Shown here in pieces: positions 16,887 through 25,782 of a DNA stretch of 64,000 nucleotides. This stretch comes from JANOMH01 sp031422295 (GTDB lineage: Bacteria; Pseudomonadota; Alphaproteobacteria; Rhodobacterales; Rhodobacteraceae), in contig JANOQM010000095.1 of assembly GCA_031422295.1 (NCBI GenBank), positions 1-64,000 on the forward strand, in the 5' to 3' direction. The first letter of the stretch is position 1, and every line of letters begins with the position of its first letter. The notes below the pieces were generated by a model, which saw nothing but the letters and a program-made list of their open reading frames with translations, was not told where the DNA came from and ran no database searches. Made by a program: the position numbers and the translations under genes.

Positions 16887-17426
16887 CTATTGCCCGGCAC
16901 CTGCTGACGCCAGCGCTGGCAAAAACCGCTGTTCATAATCGCTGCCAACCAATGGCCCGGCAAAGCGGAACAGCACAGTGCCATCGCCGCCCAGAATGAA
17001 TGTCTCGGGCGGGGCGGTGACACCCCAGTCAATCGAGGTGCGGCCGCGCGGATCGAACCCGCTGGCAAAAAACGGATTGCCTTGTTCGGCCAGATATCCC
17101 GTTGCATCATCGGAATTATCGCGGAAATTGATGCCCGCCACCGGATAATTCGCCGCCAGCGCCTGCAAGGTCGGATGTTCGGCCCGGCAAGGCGGGCACC
17201 AACTGGCCCAGAAATTGACAATCGTGACCTGCCCGCTGCGCAAATCAACATCGGTCAGCAGCACGGTCCCCGGCAGCCCTTCAACCGGGACCGCAGGCGC
17301 GGTTCTCCCAATCAGGGCGGATGGCAATTCATCCGGATTCTGCCGCAGCATTCCGCCCAGAAACAGCCCGGCCAAAGCGACAAATAACAGTGGCGGCAGA
17401 ACCATCAAAGGCGATATCTTAACCAT
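16887..17426 (-). CDS. ccmG: cytochrome c biogenesis thioredoxin-like protein CcmG/DsbE
   Basis: 179 aa. An N-terminal membrane anchor (LMVLPPLLFVALAGLFLGGML) is followed by a periplasmic thioredoxin domain with the redox motif WASWCPPCRAEHP. It keeps the haem-binding cysteines of apocytochrome c reduced, passing electrons on from CcdA/DsbD. The family's GVTAPPETFILGGDG cis-Pro region is present. Its start overlaps the ccmD 3' end by 8 nt, so it is the last gene of the ccmABCDG operon. Confidence 0.95.
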   Translation of the reverse strand: MVKISPLMVLPPLLFVALAGLFLGGMLRQNPDELPSALIGRTAPAVPVEGLPGTVLLTDVDLRSGQVTIVNFWASWCPPCRAEHPTLQALAANYPVAGINFRDNSDDATGYLAEQGNPFFASGFDPRGRTSIDWGVTAPPETFILGGDGTVLFRFAGPLVGSDYEQRFLPALASAGAGQ

Positions 17427-17571
17427 CGCGCCCCTGCTCGGCCCGGTCGAGCGCAGCCCTGATCCGGCGGGCCCGCGCGACGCTGACGGCCACCAAACCC
17501 AAAATCAGCACCAGACTGACACCATAAGCACTCAGAACTGCGCCGGAATATTCACCCAAATCCGGCATCAT
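17419..17571 (-). CDS. ccmD: haem exporter protein CcmD
   Basis: A 50-aa protein with one membrane helix (GEYSGAVLSAYGVSLVLILG region) and a basic/charged C-terminal tail (ARARRIRAALDRAEQ). This is the standard CcmD layout. CcmD holds CcmE with CcmABC and is needed for holo-CcmE release. Its ATG at 17571 overlaps the ccmC stop (ATGA), and its stop overlaps the ccmG start. Confidence 0.9.
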   Translation of the reverse strand: MMPDLGEYSGAVLSAYGVSLVLILGLVAVSVARARRIRAALDRAEQGRDG

Positions 17572-18308
17572 GCCACCACCTCGGCGCGGTTCGCCCGCGT
17601 TTCCAGTGCCCTTATCCGGCGCAACCTGATCTCGGTCCCGGTGCGCAGCAGCACCAGTGCCACAAACAGCAAGATGAACCCGGCAATGCAGATCACCAGC
17701 GGCTGCCAGTAGACATCCGATACGTTTTCTGCAGCATCCACGCTTAGCGACGCGCCCTGATGCAGCCCTTGGTTCCAGAAATTCACCGCATAGCGCGACA
17801 GCACCGCGAACACCGATCCGACGATGCACAGCACGCTGGTCAGATCAGCCGCCGTATCGGGGTCTTCAATGGCAGACCACAGCGCGAGATAGCCCAAATA
17901 GAACAGGAACAGAATCAGGAACGAGGTCAGGCGCGGGTCCCAGGCCCACCACGTCCCCCACATCGGCTGGCCCCAGATTGCACCGGTGATCAGGGCCACC
18001 AGCGTCATCACCACACCGACCGGAGCCGCAGCTTTGGCGGCCAGGGCCGATACATGGTGGCGGCGGACCAGCCAGACAAGTGACGCCACCAGCATCATCA
18101 CCCAGACGTTGATCGCCATCATTGCCGACGGCACATGCAGGTAAATGATCTTGACCGTCGATTGAAACCGTTCCGCGTTGGGGGTGAAAAAGAACCCCCA
18201 GATCAGGCCCACGGCCAGACAGGCAAAAGCTGCCCCAAACAGCCACGGCACCGCCGGGGTTGTGACGCTCAGAAACTTCTTCGGATTGGCATATTCCCAG
18301 ATCGACAT
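17568..18308 (-). CDS. ccmC: haem ABC transporter permease CcmC
   Basis: 246 aa with six membrane helices. It carries the tryptophan-rich haem-handling motif in QPMWGTWWAWDPRLTS between flanking histidines (LHVPSAMM before, NFWNQGLHQGAS after). CcmC loads haem onto CcmE in the periplasm. The gene follows ccmB by about 40 bp and overlaps ccmD by 4 nt. Sequence and order match the alphaproteobacterial system I cytochrome c maturation operon. Confidence 0.96.
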   Translation of the reverse strand: MSIWEYANPKKFLSVTTPAVPWLFGAAFACLAVGLIWGFFFTPNAERFQSTVKIIYLHVPSAMMAINVWVMMLVASLVWLVRRHHVSALAAKAAAPVGVVMTLVALITGAIWGQPMWGTWWAWDPRLTSFLILFLFYLGYLALWSAIEDPDTAADLTSVLCIVGSVFAVLSRYAVNFWNQGLHQGASLSVDAAENVSDVYWQPLVICIAGFILLFVALVLLRTGTEIRLRRIRALETRANRAEVVA

Positions 18309-18349
18309 GGTTCTGATTACCCCGCTTGGCGCGTGGCCTCAATGGCCGA

Positions 18350-19006
18350 TCACCGCAGATTGATCCGCAACACCAGCGCCGTGGCAATGGGCAGTGCGGC
18401 AAGACAGCCCAATGTGATCCCGGCCAGCAGCAGCAGCGGTGTGCCCGCGTCCAGACCAGCCGCCCCCCGGCGCACCGCCTCGGCCCCAAAAATCAGGGTC
18501 GGGATGTATAACGGTAGCACCAGCAGCGACAGCAACAACCCGCCGCGCCGGACCCCTACCGTCAGGGCCGCGCCGAATGCCCCGATCAATGACAGTGCGG
18601 GTGTCCCCAGCGCCAGCGACCCGATCAGAGTGCCATAGGCGCCGGATTCCATTTGCAGCAGCACCCCCAGCGCCGGTGCCGCCACGACCAAGGGCAGCCC
18701 GGTGGTCAGCCAATGGGCCAGTGCCTTGACCAATGCGACGGCCTCTAGCGGCACCGGCGCAGTGGCCAGCAACGGCAGCGCCCCATCTTCGAAATCCAAC
18801 GCGAATATCCGGTCCAGCGACAGGAGTGCCGCCAAGAGTGCCGCCACCCACAATATGCCCGGTGCAATCCGCGCCAATACCGCCGCTTCGGCCCCAACGC
18901 CAAATGGCACCAGCACCACGACAATCAGAAAAAACGACAAGCCCAGACCAAAGCCACCGCCCGCACGCAGGGCCAGCCGCAAATCGCGGATCAGGAGGGC
19001 AATCAC
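18350..19006 (-). CDS. ccmB: haem exporter permease CcmB
   Basis: 218 aa, six hydrophobic segments, beginning MIALLIRDLRLALRAGGG as in other CcmB proteins. It forms the membrane part of the CcmAB ABC complex that releases holo-CcmE from CcmC. The start is a GTG at 19006 overlapping the ccmA stop by 4 nt (GTGA), so translation is coupled. Confidence 0.95.
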   Translation of the reverse strand: MIALLIRDLRLALRAGGGFGLGLSFFLIVVVLVPFGVGAEAAVLARIAPGILWVAALLAALLSLDRIFALDFEDGALPLLATAPVPLEAVALVKALAHWLTTGLPLVVAAPALGVLLQMESGAYGTLIGSLALGTPALSLIGAFGAALTVGVRRGGLLLSLLVLPLYIPTLIFGAEAVRRGAAGLDAGTPLLLLAGITLGCLAALPIATALVLRINLR

Positions 19007-19602
19007 AGGAAGGCCTCGTCAGCGGTAGGGACCGCCTGAAACCGGCTCAGGTCCAGCGCCGGTGCAGCTAACCCCAGATCAATATGCGTGGCCAGCACTG
19101 CCACCCCACCTGCGTTCAGATGCCGGTCCAGAAACGCCCGGAACAATTGCACCGATGCCGCATCCAGCGACACTGTGGGTTCGTCCAGAAACAGCACCTT
19201 ACGATCAATCACCGCCAATCGGGCCAAACCCAGTCTGCGCTTTTGCCCCGCCGACAAGGTGCCAGCCATCCGGTCGCGCAAGGCACCCAGATTAAAGGCC
19301 GCGTAGACCTGTTCGGTCAGGTCCTGCCGATAGACAGCCGCCCAGAACCCCAGATTCTCGGCAACGGTCAGCGTCGATTTCACCCCGTCAGCATGGCTGG
19401 CGTAAGCGCTTTGATCCGTTGGATACTCATATGATCCGGCCAAAGCAGGTTGTAACCCAGCCAAAACCCTTAACAAAGTCGTCTTGCCCACTCCGTTGGG
19501 CCCGCGCAGCACCAGCGCCGTGCCCGCCACAACAGTAAAACTGACCCGCTCCAGCACTACCTGCCCGCCACGGGCGCAGGCCAGATCGGTGACGGTCAAC
19601 AC
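19003..19602 (-). CDS. ccmA: cytochrome c biogenesis ATP-binding protein CcmA
   Basis: 199 aa ABC ATPase, a compact form typical for CcmA. Walker A is GPNGVGKTTLLR, the signature is LSAGQKRRLGLARL, and Walker B is VLFLDEPTVSLD. It energises the release of haem-loaded CcmE. The start is a GTG at 19602, only 5 nt after the end of the preceding Mth938-like gene. That gene, and possibly secF further up, may therefore share a transcript with ccmABCDG. Confidence 0.95.
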   Translation of the reverse strand: MLTVTDLACARGGQVVLERVSFTVVAGTALVLRGPNGVGKTTLLRVLAGLQPALAGSYEYPTDQSAYASHADGVKSTLTVAENLGFWAAVYRQDLTEQVYAAFNLGALRDRMAGTLSAGQKRRLGLARLAVIDRKVLFLDEPTVSLDAASVQLFRAFLDRHLNAGGVAVLATHIDLGLAAPALDLSRFQAVPTADEAFL

Positions 19603-19607
19603 CCGGT

Positions 19608-19961
19608 TCAGACCGGGATCACGGCAAGGCCGACACGGCGACCTTCGGACAGCAGCACGTTAAAGGTGCGGCAGGCAGCAGGCGTGGCCATCGCCTCGAC
19701 CCCCAACCCCGCAGCCTCAAGCGCATCCCGAAATGCGACAGGCACATGCGAAATTTCCGCTCCGGTGCCGACAAACAGCACGTCGATGGCCCCCGCAGCT
19801 TGGGTCAAAACCAGCGTGTCATCATACCCACCCCAGGCGGCAACACCCGACGGCAGCACCACAACCAGACCGTGAACCACTTTGCCACCAATCCGGAAAA
19901 ACCCAGGGCCATACCCATCAACCGGGACCGCATCGGTGAACCGTATTTCGTTCAAACGCAT
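19608..19961 (-). CDS. Mth938-like (DUF498) domain protein
   Basis: 117 aa, one Mth938 domain covering nearly the whole protein: VDGYGPGFFRIGG, IDVLFVGTGAE, and the C-terminal TPAACRTFNVLLSEGRRVGLAVIPV. Human NDUFAF3, a complex I assembly factor, is a distant relative; the bacterial role is unsettled. In Rhodobacteraceae it regularly sits between secF and ccmA, as here. Cytoplasmic; no signal peptide. Confidence 0.9.
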   Translation of the reverse strand: MRLNEIRFTDAVPVDGYGPGFFRIGGKVVHGLVVVLPSGVAAWGGYDDTLVLTQAAGAIDVLFVGTGAEISHVPVAFRDALEAAGLGVEAMATPAACRTFNVLLSEGRRVGLAVIPV

Positions 19962-19973
19962 CGCAGATCCCCA

Positions 19974-20013
19974 TTTTCGGAGTTGCCATAAATACCTCCG
20001 CCGGAGGCACCAA
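19974..20013 (-). repeat. dispersed intergenic hairpin repeat, copy 2
   Basis: The same element as at 4729-4768. On the minus strand it is a CCTCC-GGC-GGAGG hairpin, TATTTA, then a short variable part and CAACTCCGAAAA. It lies between the secF stop codon and the Mth938-like gene, and may attenuate read-through from secDF. Confidence 0.7.
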
Positions 20014-20025
20014 CCTCAGCCTCGC

Positions 20026-20988
20026 TTAGGCGTCGATATGCGCGTACTGTCCACCACCGGCTTTGGGCTTGTCACCGCGCGGCAGGCCAAAATACAGCAC
20101 TACGTTCTTGGCCACATAAACCGACGAATAGGTGCCGATCACCACGCCAAAGGTAATCGCAAAGATGAACCCCCGGATCACATCGCCACCAAATATCAGC
20201 AGGGCAATCAGCGAAATCAGTACAGTGGTTGCGGTCATCAGGGTGCGCGACAACGTCTCGTTGACCGACAGGTTCATCACGTCACGCAGCGGCATGGTCT
20301 TGAATTTGATCAGGTTTTCGCGCAACCGGTCAAACACCACGACCGTATCATTGATCGAATAGCCCAGAATGGTCAGCAGCGCCGCCACGATGTTCAGATC
20401 AAACTTCAGCTGAAACAGCGCAAACACGCCCACAGTGACAATGACATCGTGGAACAGCGCCACCACAGCGCCCAGCCCGTATTGCCATTCAAACCGCAGC
20501 CAGACATAGCCACCGATCCCCAGACAGGCGGCGGCCACCGCCAGCAAAGCCGTCCAGATCAGTTCGGACGACACTTTCGGGCCGACCGATTCGACCGAGG
20601 GGAACGTGATCGCCGGGTCCACGCTGCGCAACGCATCTTCGACGACCGCGATAATCTCGGGGGTCACCGCCTCGACCCCTTCCTGGGCCGAGATGCGGAT
20701 CATCGCCACATGCTGATCGTCGCGGAAACTGGGGTCGAACACTTCGGTAATCAGAACATCGCCCAGGCCAAGGCCACTCAGCGCCTCGCGGTATGTACCA
20801 ACATCGACCACTTGGGTCGATTCGGTGCGGATCGTCGTGCCGCCCTTGAAATCAATGCCGTAGTTCAGGCCCATCACGGCCCACAGCACAATCGATAGCG
20901 CCGCCGCCACAAATGACCCGCCAAAGGTCAGCGGGGCCCAGCGGAAAAAGTCGATCTTGGTGTCGTCAGGGGCAAGTTTCAGGCGCAT
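20026..20988 (-). CDS. secF: protein translocase subunit SecF
   Basis: 320 aa RND-type membrane protein working with SecD to use the proton-motive force for late steps of Sec export. It begins RLKLAPDDTKIDFFRWAP, has the first periplasmic domain after TM1 with the family motif GIDFKGGT, and five further helices including ILGYSINDTVVVFDRLREN, a SecF hallmark. It starts 12 bp after the secD stop. Confidence 0.97.
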   Translation of the reverse strand: MRLKLAPDDTKIDFFRWAPLTFGGSFVAAALSIVLWAVMGLNYGIDFKGGTTIRTESTQVVDVGTYREALSGLGLGDVLITEVFDPSFRDDQHVAMIRISAQEGVEAVTPEIIAVVEDALRSVDPAITFPSVESVGPKVSSELIWTALLAVAAACLGIGGYVWLRFEWQYGLGAVVALFHDVIVTVGVFALFQLKFDLNIVAALLTILGYSINDTVVVFDRLRENLIKFKTMPLRDVMNLSVNETLSRTLMTATTVLISLIALLIFGGDVIRGFIFAITFGVVIGTYSSVYVAKNVVLYFGLPRGDKPKAGGGQYAHIDA

Positions 20989-21000
20989 CAGACTTATTCC

Positions 21001-22662
21001 TCAGACTACAACGGTCTTGGGCCGCGCCCAGGTAAACCAGATGGTGATGATCGCGCGGGTGACATAAATCGCGGTAAACACCGACGCGATAATCCCGATC
21101 CCCAGCGTGATCGCAAAACCGCGTACCGGGCCGGACCCGGCAAAGAACATGATTACGGCCGACAGCAGCGCCGTGACATTGGCATCATTGATCGCCGACA
21201 TCGCCCGTTCAAACCCCGCATCAATCGCACGGGCCGGGTTTTTGGTGGTGCGCAGTTCTTCGCGGATGCGTTCATAAATCAGCACATTGGCATCCACCGC
21301 CATGCCCATGGTCAGCACGATCCCGGCAATGCCGGGCAGGGTCAGCGTGGCACCGATGGCCGACAGCGCAGCAAAAATCAGGACAATATTGATCGCCAGC
21401 GCAATATTGGCGAACACCCCGAACAGGCCGTAACACAGCACCATGAACACCGACACGGCGATCATCGCCACAATGCCCGCCACCCGGCCCGCATTGATAC
21501 TGTCCTGCCCCAGTTCCGGGCCAATGGTGCGTTCTTCCAGAAAGGTCAGCCCAGCAGGCAAGGCCCCGGCGCGCAGCAGCACGGCCAGATTGGTGGATTC
21601 CTCGATGCTGAAATTGCCGGTGATAATGCCCGATCCGCCCGGAATATGGCTTTGAATACGCGGTGCCGAAATCACCGTGTCATCCAGCACGATGGCGAAC
21701 AACGCGCCGATATTATTGGCGGTGTAATCGCCGAACCGGCGGGCGCCGGAGGCATCAAACCGGAAATTGACCGCAGGCGCGCCGTTCTGGTCAAAGGCAG
21801 GCTGGGCATCGACCAGATCTTCGCCAGATACCACCGCGGCGCGTTCCAGAATGTAATAGGCCCCCTCAACCGACGCATCGGGCAGCAGGATGTTATTGGC
21901 CCCCGCCTCGGCATTGGGGTCATTTGTCGGGCTGATAACGGGTTGAAAGGTCAACTGCGCTGTGGTGCCGATAATCTTTTTGACCTCATCAGCCGACCCG
22001 ACGCCCGGCACCTGAATCAGGATGCGGTCATCGCCCTGGCGCTGGATTGTCGGCTCGCGGGTGCCAACCTCGTCAATCCGGCGGCGGATGATTTCAAGGC
22101 TTTGCAGCATGGTGCGGTCGTCGGTCGCGGCGCGTTCCGCCTCGCTCAATTTTATCGTGATCAGGCCCGCATCCGCCGTCACCTCAATATCCGACCCTGC
22201 CCCGCCGATCAGCCCCACCACCGGGCGGCTTAACCCGCGCACCAGCGTCAGGGCGGCGTCAACCTGATCGGCATTCGACACCCGCACCCGCAATTCGTCG
22301 GCAGGGCCGTCTTCGCGGGTGACAAAGCCCAGCATGTCGCGTTCGGCGGCAAGCAAATCGCGGACCTCGGGCCACATGGAATCCATCCGGCTGGCATAAA
22401 CATCGGCCACTTGCACTTCGGCCAGCAAATGCGCCCCGCCGCGCAGATCAAGCCCCAGATTGACCAGTCCCGAGGGCAAGTAGGTCGGCCATAGTGCCGC
22501 ATCGGCCTGCAATTCAGGGTTGGTCTGCCCGGTCGCAATGACCGCTTCGGCATCATTGCTTTGCTCGACACGGGTGTAAAACGCGTTGGGCATCGCAAAT
22601 AACAGACCGATCGCGCAGACCGACCAGATCATCAGGCTGCGCCAAACAGAAGTATGCAACAT
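21001..22662 (-). CDS. secD: protein translocase subunit SecD
   Basis: 553 aa. The hallmark LGLDLRGGAHLLAEV is in the first periplasmic domain and IRRRIDEVGTREPTIQRQGDDRI lies before the P1 head region. The C-terminal RND helices carry AGIVLTMGMAVDANVLIYERI, with the Asp thought to be on the proton path. It lies 22 bp after yajC and 12 bp before secF, one operon. Confidence 0.97.
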   Translation of the reverse strand: MLHTSVWRSLMIWSVCAIGLLFAMPNAFYTRVEQSNDAEAVIATGQTNPELQADAALWPTYLPSGLVNLGLDLRGGAHLLAEVQVADVYASRMDSMWPEVRDLLAAERDMLGFVTREDGPADELRVRVSNADQVDAALTLVRGLSRPVVGLIGGAGSDIEVTADAGLITIKLSEAERAATDDRTMLQSLEIIRRRIDEVGTREPTIQRQGDDRILIQVPGVGSADEVKKIIGTTAQLTFQPVISPTNDPNAEAGANNILLPDASVEGAYYILERAAVVSGEDLVDAQPAFDQNGAPAVNFRFDASGARRFGDYTANNIGALFAIVLDDTVISAPRIQSHIPGGSGIITGNFSIEESTNLAVLLRAGALPAGLTFLEERTIGPELGQDSINAGRVAGIVAMIAVSVFMVLCYGLFGVFANIALAINIVLIFAALSAIGATLTLPGIAGIVLTMGMAVDANVLIYERIREELRTTKNPARAIDAGFERAMSAINDANVTALLSAVIMFFAGSGPVRGFAITLGIGIIASVFTAIYVTRAIITIWFTWARPKTVVV

Positions 22663-22684
22663 CGGACTGCTCTTTCGTACGGCC

Positions 22685-22978
22685 TTACGGCTTGGCCGGT
22701 TCTGTCTTGCTCAGGACGGTGGTGATGGTGGATTTCAGCACCCGGACGTTGACGCCGGTGGCAATCTCGACCTCAATCTCGCCGCCGCCATCCTCTTTGA
22801 CTTTGGTGACTTTGCCTAAAATCCCACCGGCCGTGACCACCATGTCACCGCGACGTACTGCACTGATCATCGCCTGATGATCTTTCAGCTTTTTCTGCTG
22901 CGGGCGGATCAGCAGGAAATACATGATCGCAAACAGCGCGAGGATGAAGGGAAGCTGCGCGAGCATAGAACCTTGCAT
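22685..22978 (-). CDS. yajC: preprotein translocase accessory subunit YajC
   Basis: 97 aa with one membrane helix (LPFILALFAIMYFLLIRPQQ). A cytoplasmic part follows with the typical RRGDMVVTAGGILGKVTKV and VRVLKSTITTVLSK. It associates with SecDF. The start is the ATG at 22978; the frame is open further upstream but without family similarity. First gene of the yajC-secD-secF unit, divergent from serS with about 230 bp between them. Confidence 0.95.
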   Translation of the reverse strand: MQGSMLAQLPFILALFAIMYFLLIRPQQKKLKDHQAMISAVRRGDMVVTAGGILGKVTKVKEDGGGEIEVEIATGVNVRVLKSTITTVLSKTEPAKP

Positions 22979-23205
22979 GGGTCGTCCTTTGATTGGTGCA
23001 GGGAATCCCCCCCGCAAAGTCGGCGCACATTATGTCTGGTGCAGTGGAATGGCAACGGCGGGCAGAACAAGGTTAACGCTGTCGTAACACGGGCCGGATA
23101 TGGGCGTGAAACCGGGACTTTGCCAGCCCCCTGATTGTTTTTAGCGGTTCACCTTGGCACATGCTTGGGGCATATCAGCCGCAGCTATTCAAGAAAGGCG
23201 CTGCC

Positions 23206-24498
23206 ATGCATGATATCCGCACCATCCGCGACAATCCCGCTGCGTTTGACGCAGCCCTGTCTCGTCGTGGGATTGCGGGTCAGTCATCGCAGGTTCTGGC
23301 CTTGGACGAATCCCGCCGGGCCAAGATTCTGGCGGCTGAACTGGCACAAGCTGAACAGAACAAGGCATCCAAAGATGTGGGGGCGGCACGGGCCGCTGGC
23401 GATGACCTGAATTTCGAGCGTTTGCGCGGGCTGGTCGCCGATAAAAAGGCACAGATCGCGCAGCTGAATGATGAAGCCAAGGCGCAGGACGCGGCCCTGA
23501 CCGACCTGCTGCTGACCATACCAAACCTGCCCTATGATGACGTGCCGTCGGGTGCCGATGAAAAAGGTAATGTCGAAATCCGCCGTCACGGTGCCCCCCG
23601 CAACTTCAGCTTTGTCCCGGTCGAACATTACGACATCAAAGCTGTTGCCAGCGGCATGGATTTCGAAACCGCCGCCAAACTATCTGGTGCGCGCTTTGTC
23701 GTGCTGACCGGGGCCACGGCGCGGGTGCATCGGGCGCTGGCGCAGTTCATGCTGGACACCCATGTCGATGCGCACGGATTGCAGGAAACCATCACGCCCG
23801 TCCTTGTTCGCCCCGAAATGATGTATGGCACCGGGCAATTGCCGAAATTCGGCGGGGATTCCTATGAAACCACCAACGGCTGGTGGCTGATCCCCACCGC
23901 CGAGGTGACGCTGACCAATATGGTACATGGCGACACCGTGGACGAAGGCACCCTGCCCCGCCGCTATGTTGCACATACCAATTGCTTTCGGTCCGAGGCC
24001 GGATCGGCAGGCCGCGATACTGCAGGCATGCTGCGCCAGCACCAGTTCGAAAAGGTCGAAATGGTGACGATCTGCACCCCCGAAACCTCAGAATACGAAC
24101 ATCGCCGAATGACCGAACAGGCGCAGAATATCCTTGAAAAACTGGAACTACCGTACCGGACCATGCTGCTGTGCACCGGCGATATGGGCGCGGGCGCACG
24201 GCGCACCCATGACCTTGAGGTGTGGTTGCCTGGCCAAAACACCTACCGCGAGATCAGTTCGGTTTCCACCTGCGGCGATTATCAGGCGCGGCGGATGAAC
24301 GCGCGGTTCAAGCCCAAAACCGGGGGAAAACCCGAGTTTGTGCATACCCTGAACGGCTCCGGCCTTGCCGTTGGGCGGACCCTGATCGCAGTGCTCGAAA
24401 ACGGGCAGAACGAGGACGGGTCGGTCACCCTGCCCACCGTCCTGCACCGCTATCTGGGTGACAAAACCACGATCAGTGCAGCGGGCGCGCTCACCTAA
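23206..24498 (+). CDS. serS: seryl-tRNA synthetase
   Basis: 430 aa class II aminoacyl-tRNA synthetase. The N-terminal coiled-coil arm (residues ~25-100) binds the long variable arm of tRNA-Ser. Motif 2 is NCFRSEAGSAGRDTAG, and motif 3 is LNGSGLAVGRTLIAVLEN. The start MHDIRTIRDNPAAFD follows GAAAGG. The stop overlaps the end of the convergent DUF2235 gene by 4 nt. Confidence 0.97.
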   Translation: MHDIRTIRDNPAAFDAALSRRGIAGQSSQVLALDESRRAKILAAELAQAEQNKASKDVGAARAAGDDLNFERLRGLVADKKAQIAQLNDEAKAQDAALTDLLLTIPNLPYDDVPSGADEKGNVEIRRHGAPRNFSFVPVEHYDIKAVASGMDFETAAKLSGARFVVLTGATARVHRALAQFMLDTHVDAHGLQETITPVLVRPEMMYGTGQLPKFGGDSYETTNGWWLIPTAEVTLTNMVHGDTVDEGTLPRRYVAHTNCFRSEAGSAGRDTAGMLRQHQFEKVEMVTICTPETSEYEHRRMTEQAQNILEKLELPYRTMLLCTGDMGAGARRTHDLEVWLPGQNTYREISSVSTCGDYQARRMNARFKPKTGGKPEFVHTLNGSGLAVGRTLIAVLENGQNEDGSVTLPTVLHRYLGDKTTISAAGALT

Positions 24499-25658
24499 AG
24501 GCCGCGCTGAATAGCGTCGATCACCCGGGCCAAAGTCTTGGGTCGATAGGTCGGATCGAGCGCCACGCGTTCCTTGGCTACGGCACTTACCAGCCGCGGG
24601 TCCACGGGCCCCTCGCGGTCACGGGCGGTGATCCGCATGACCGTGGTCATGGGTGTTTCACGGGGGTGGTTGCGCAATTCTTCGCGGATATTGCGCAACG
24701 CGGCCATCCGGTCCAACACTTCGGGGCGCAAATCCAAACCTTCCTGCAAAGCGCCCTCTGCGATGAAATCGAACGCATAGGATGATAGCCCCTGCCGCTC
24801 GCCGCCACCGCCTACTGACCCGTGATCGCCCGGAAACCATTCCTCGCGGTACGGCCAGTTTGCCTCAGCTACGTCGAGCGGGGCATCTTCGGCCAGCCCG
24901 AATGCGGCGCGGTTCAACACATCCAGATTGGCCCATAATGTCGGCGCAAAGGTGCGCCTGCGTTCATCAATTGCCACGGCATGACGGGCCGCAGTGACCG
25001 AACGGGACAGATCGTGGTCATGGAACTCATATTGTTTGTTGATCAGCGGGGCGGTCATCCAATAACCGGGCACACCCAGCGACCCCACGGTGTCCCAGAC
25101 GCCCAGATATTTGATCTTGAGGTTGATCGATTGGCCGGGTGCCACCGTTTCGCGCCAGTTGAATTCCTCGTCGCTGGTCGCAGTCTGCGGGGCAAAGGCG
25201 GCGCGGAATTCCCAGCTTTTGGGATCATTGGGTTTTGTGGACGCACCGCGCCGCCGGTAGCGATCAATTGCCTTGCCAATCAGATGCACATTTTCGCGCG
25301 GGGGAATGCCACTGGCCCTGATCAGTCCGGCCAGTGACCGGGCGGTGTAAGCGCCGCGCGAAAAGCCAAAGATGAAAATCTCGTCGTCGGGTTCATAACA
25401 GAACACTAAACTGCGATAGGCATCTTCGATGTTCTCATTCAAGCCCCAGCCCAAGGCACCGCCCGCGAACTTGTCCAGCGCCCGGGCGATGCCGCTGCTG
25501 CCCCTGCCGGTGCCAACACCCATGACGTAAAATACCAGTTGCGACAGCCCATCTGCCGCAGTCGGTCTAACCGCCTGGGCCAACGCGACGACATTGGTCT
25601 GAACCTGTGCATCATGGCGGTTCCACGTGCCATCGCAGAAAATCGCAATACGTTTCAT
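24495..25658 (-). CDS. DUF2235 alpha/beta-hydrolase (Tle1-like)
   Basis: 387 aa with the DUF2235 pattern: an N-terminal IFCDGTWN, then the nucleophile elbow FGFSRGAYTARSLAGLI (GxSxG type) around residue 100. The same family includes type VI secretion phospholipase effectors (Tle1), but many members are housekeeping or of unknown function. No signal peptide is seen, and no type VI genes (vgrG, hcp, PAAR) or immunity gene are next to it. A free-standing cytoplasmic hydrolase is therefore the more cautious reading. Confidence 0.85.
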   Translation of the reverse strand: MKRIAIFCDGTWNRHDAQVQTNVVALAQAVRPTAADGLSQLVFYVMGVGTGRGSSGIARALDKFAGGALGWGLNENIEDAYRSLVFCYEPDDEIFIFGFSRGAYTARSLAGLIRASGIPPRENVHLIGKAIDRYRRRGASTKPNDPKSWEFRAAFAPQTATSDEEFNWRETVAPGQSINLKIKYLGVWDTVGSLGVPGYWMTAPLINKQYEFHDHDLSRSVTAARHAVAIDERRRTFAPTLWANLDVLNRAAFGLAEDAPLDVAEANWPYREEWFPGDHGSVGGGGERQGLSSYAFDFIAEGALQEGLDLRPEVLDRMAALRNIREELRNHPRETPMTTVMRITARDREGPVDPRLVSAVAKERVALDPTYRPKTLARVIDAIQRGL

Positions 25659-25782
25659 GAAATACCCCCCAAAGTTAATTGGGGCACGGTCTGCCTGACC
25701 TGCCGCTAGGTCAAGTCAGCAAAACCTGACCAAATGTGAAATCAGCATGAAACCAATTCGACGGCGCGCGCGTATAACTGAC

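Noticed and set aside
19882..20898. 338-aa plus-strand open frame opposite secF
   Set aside because: Antisense shadow of secF; no ribosome binding site or recognisable domain.
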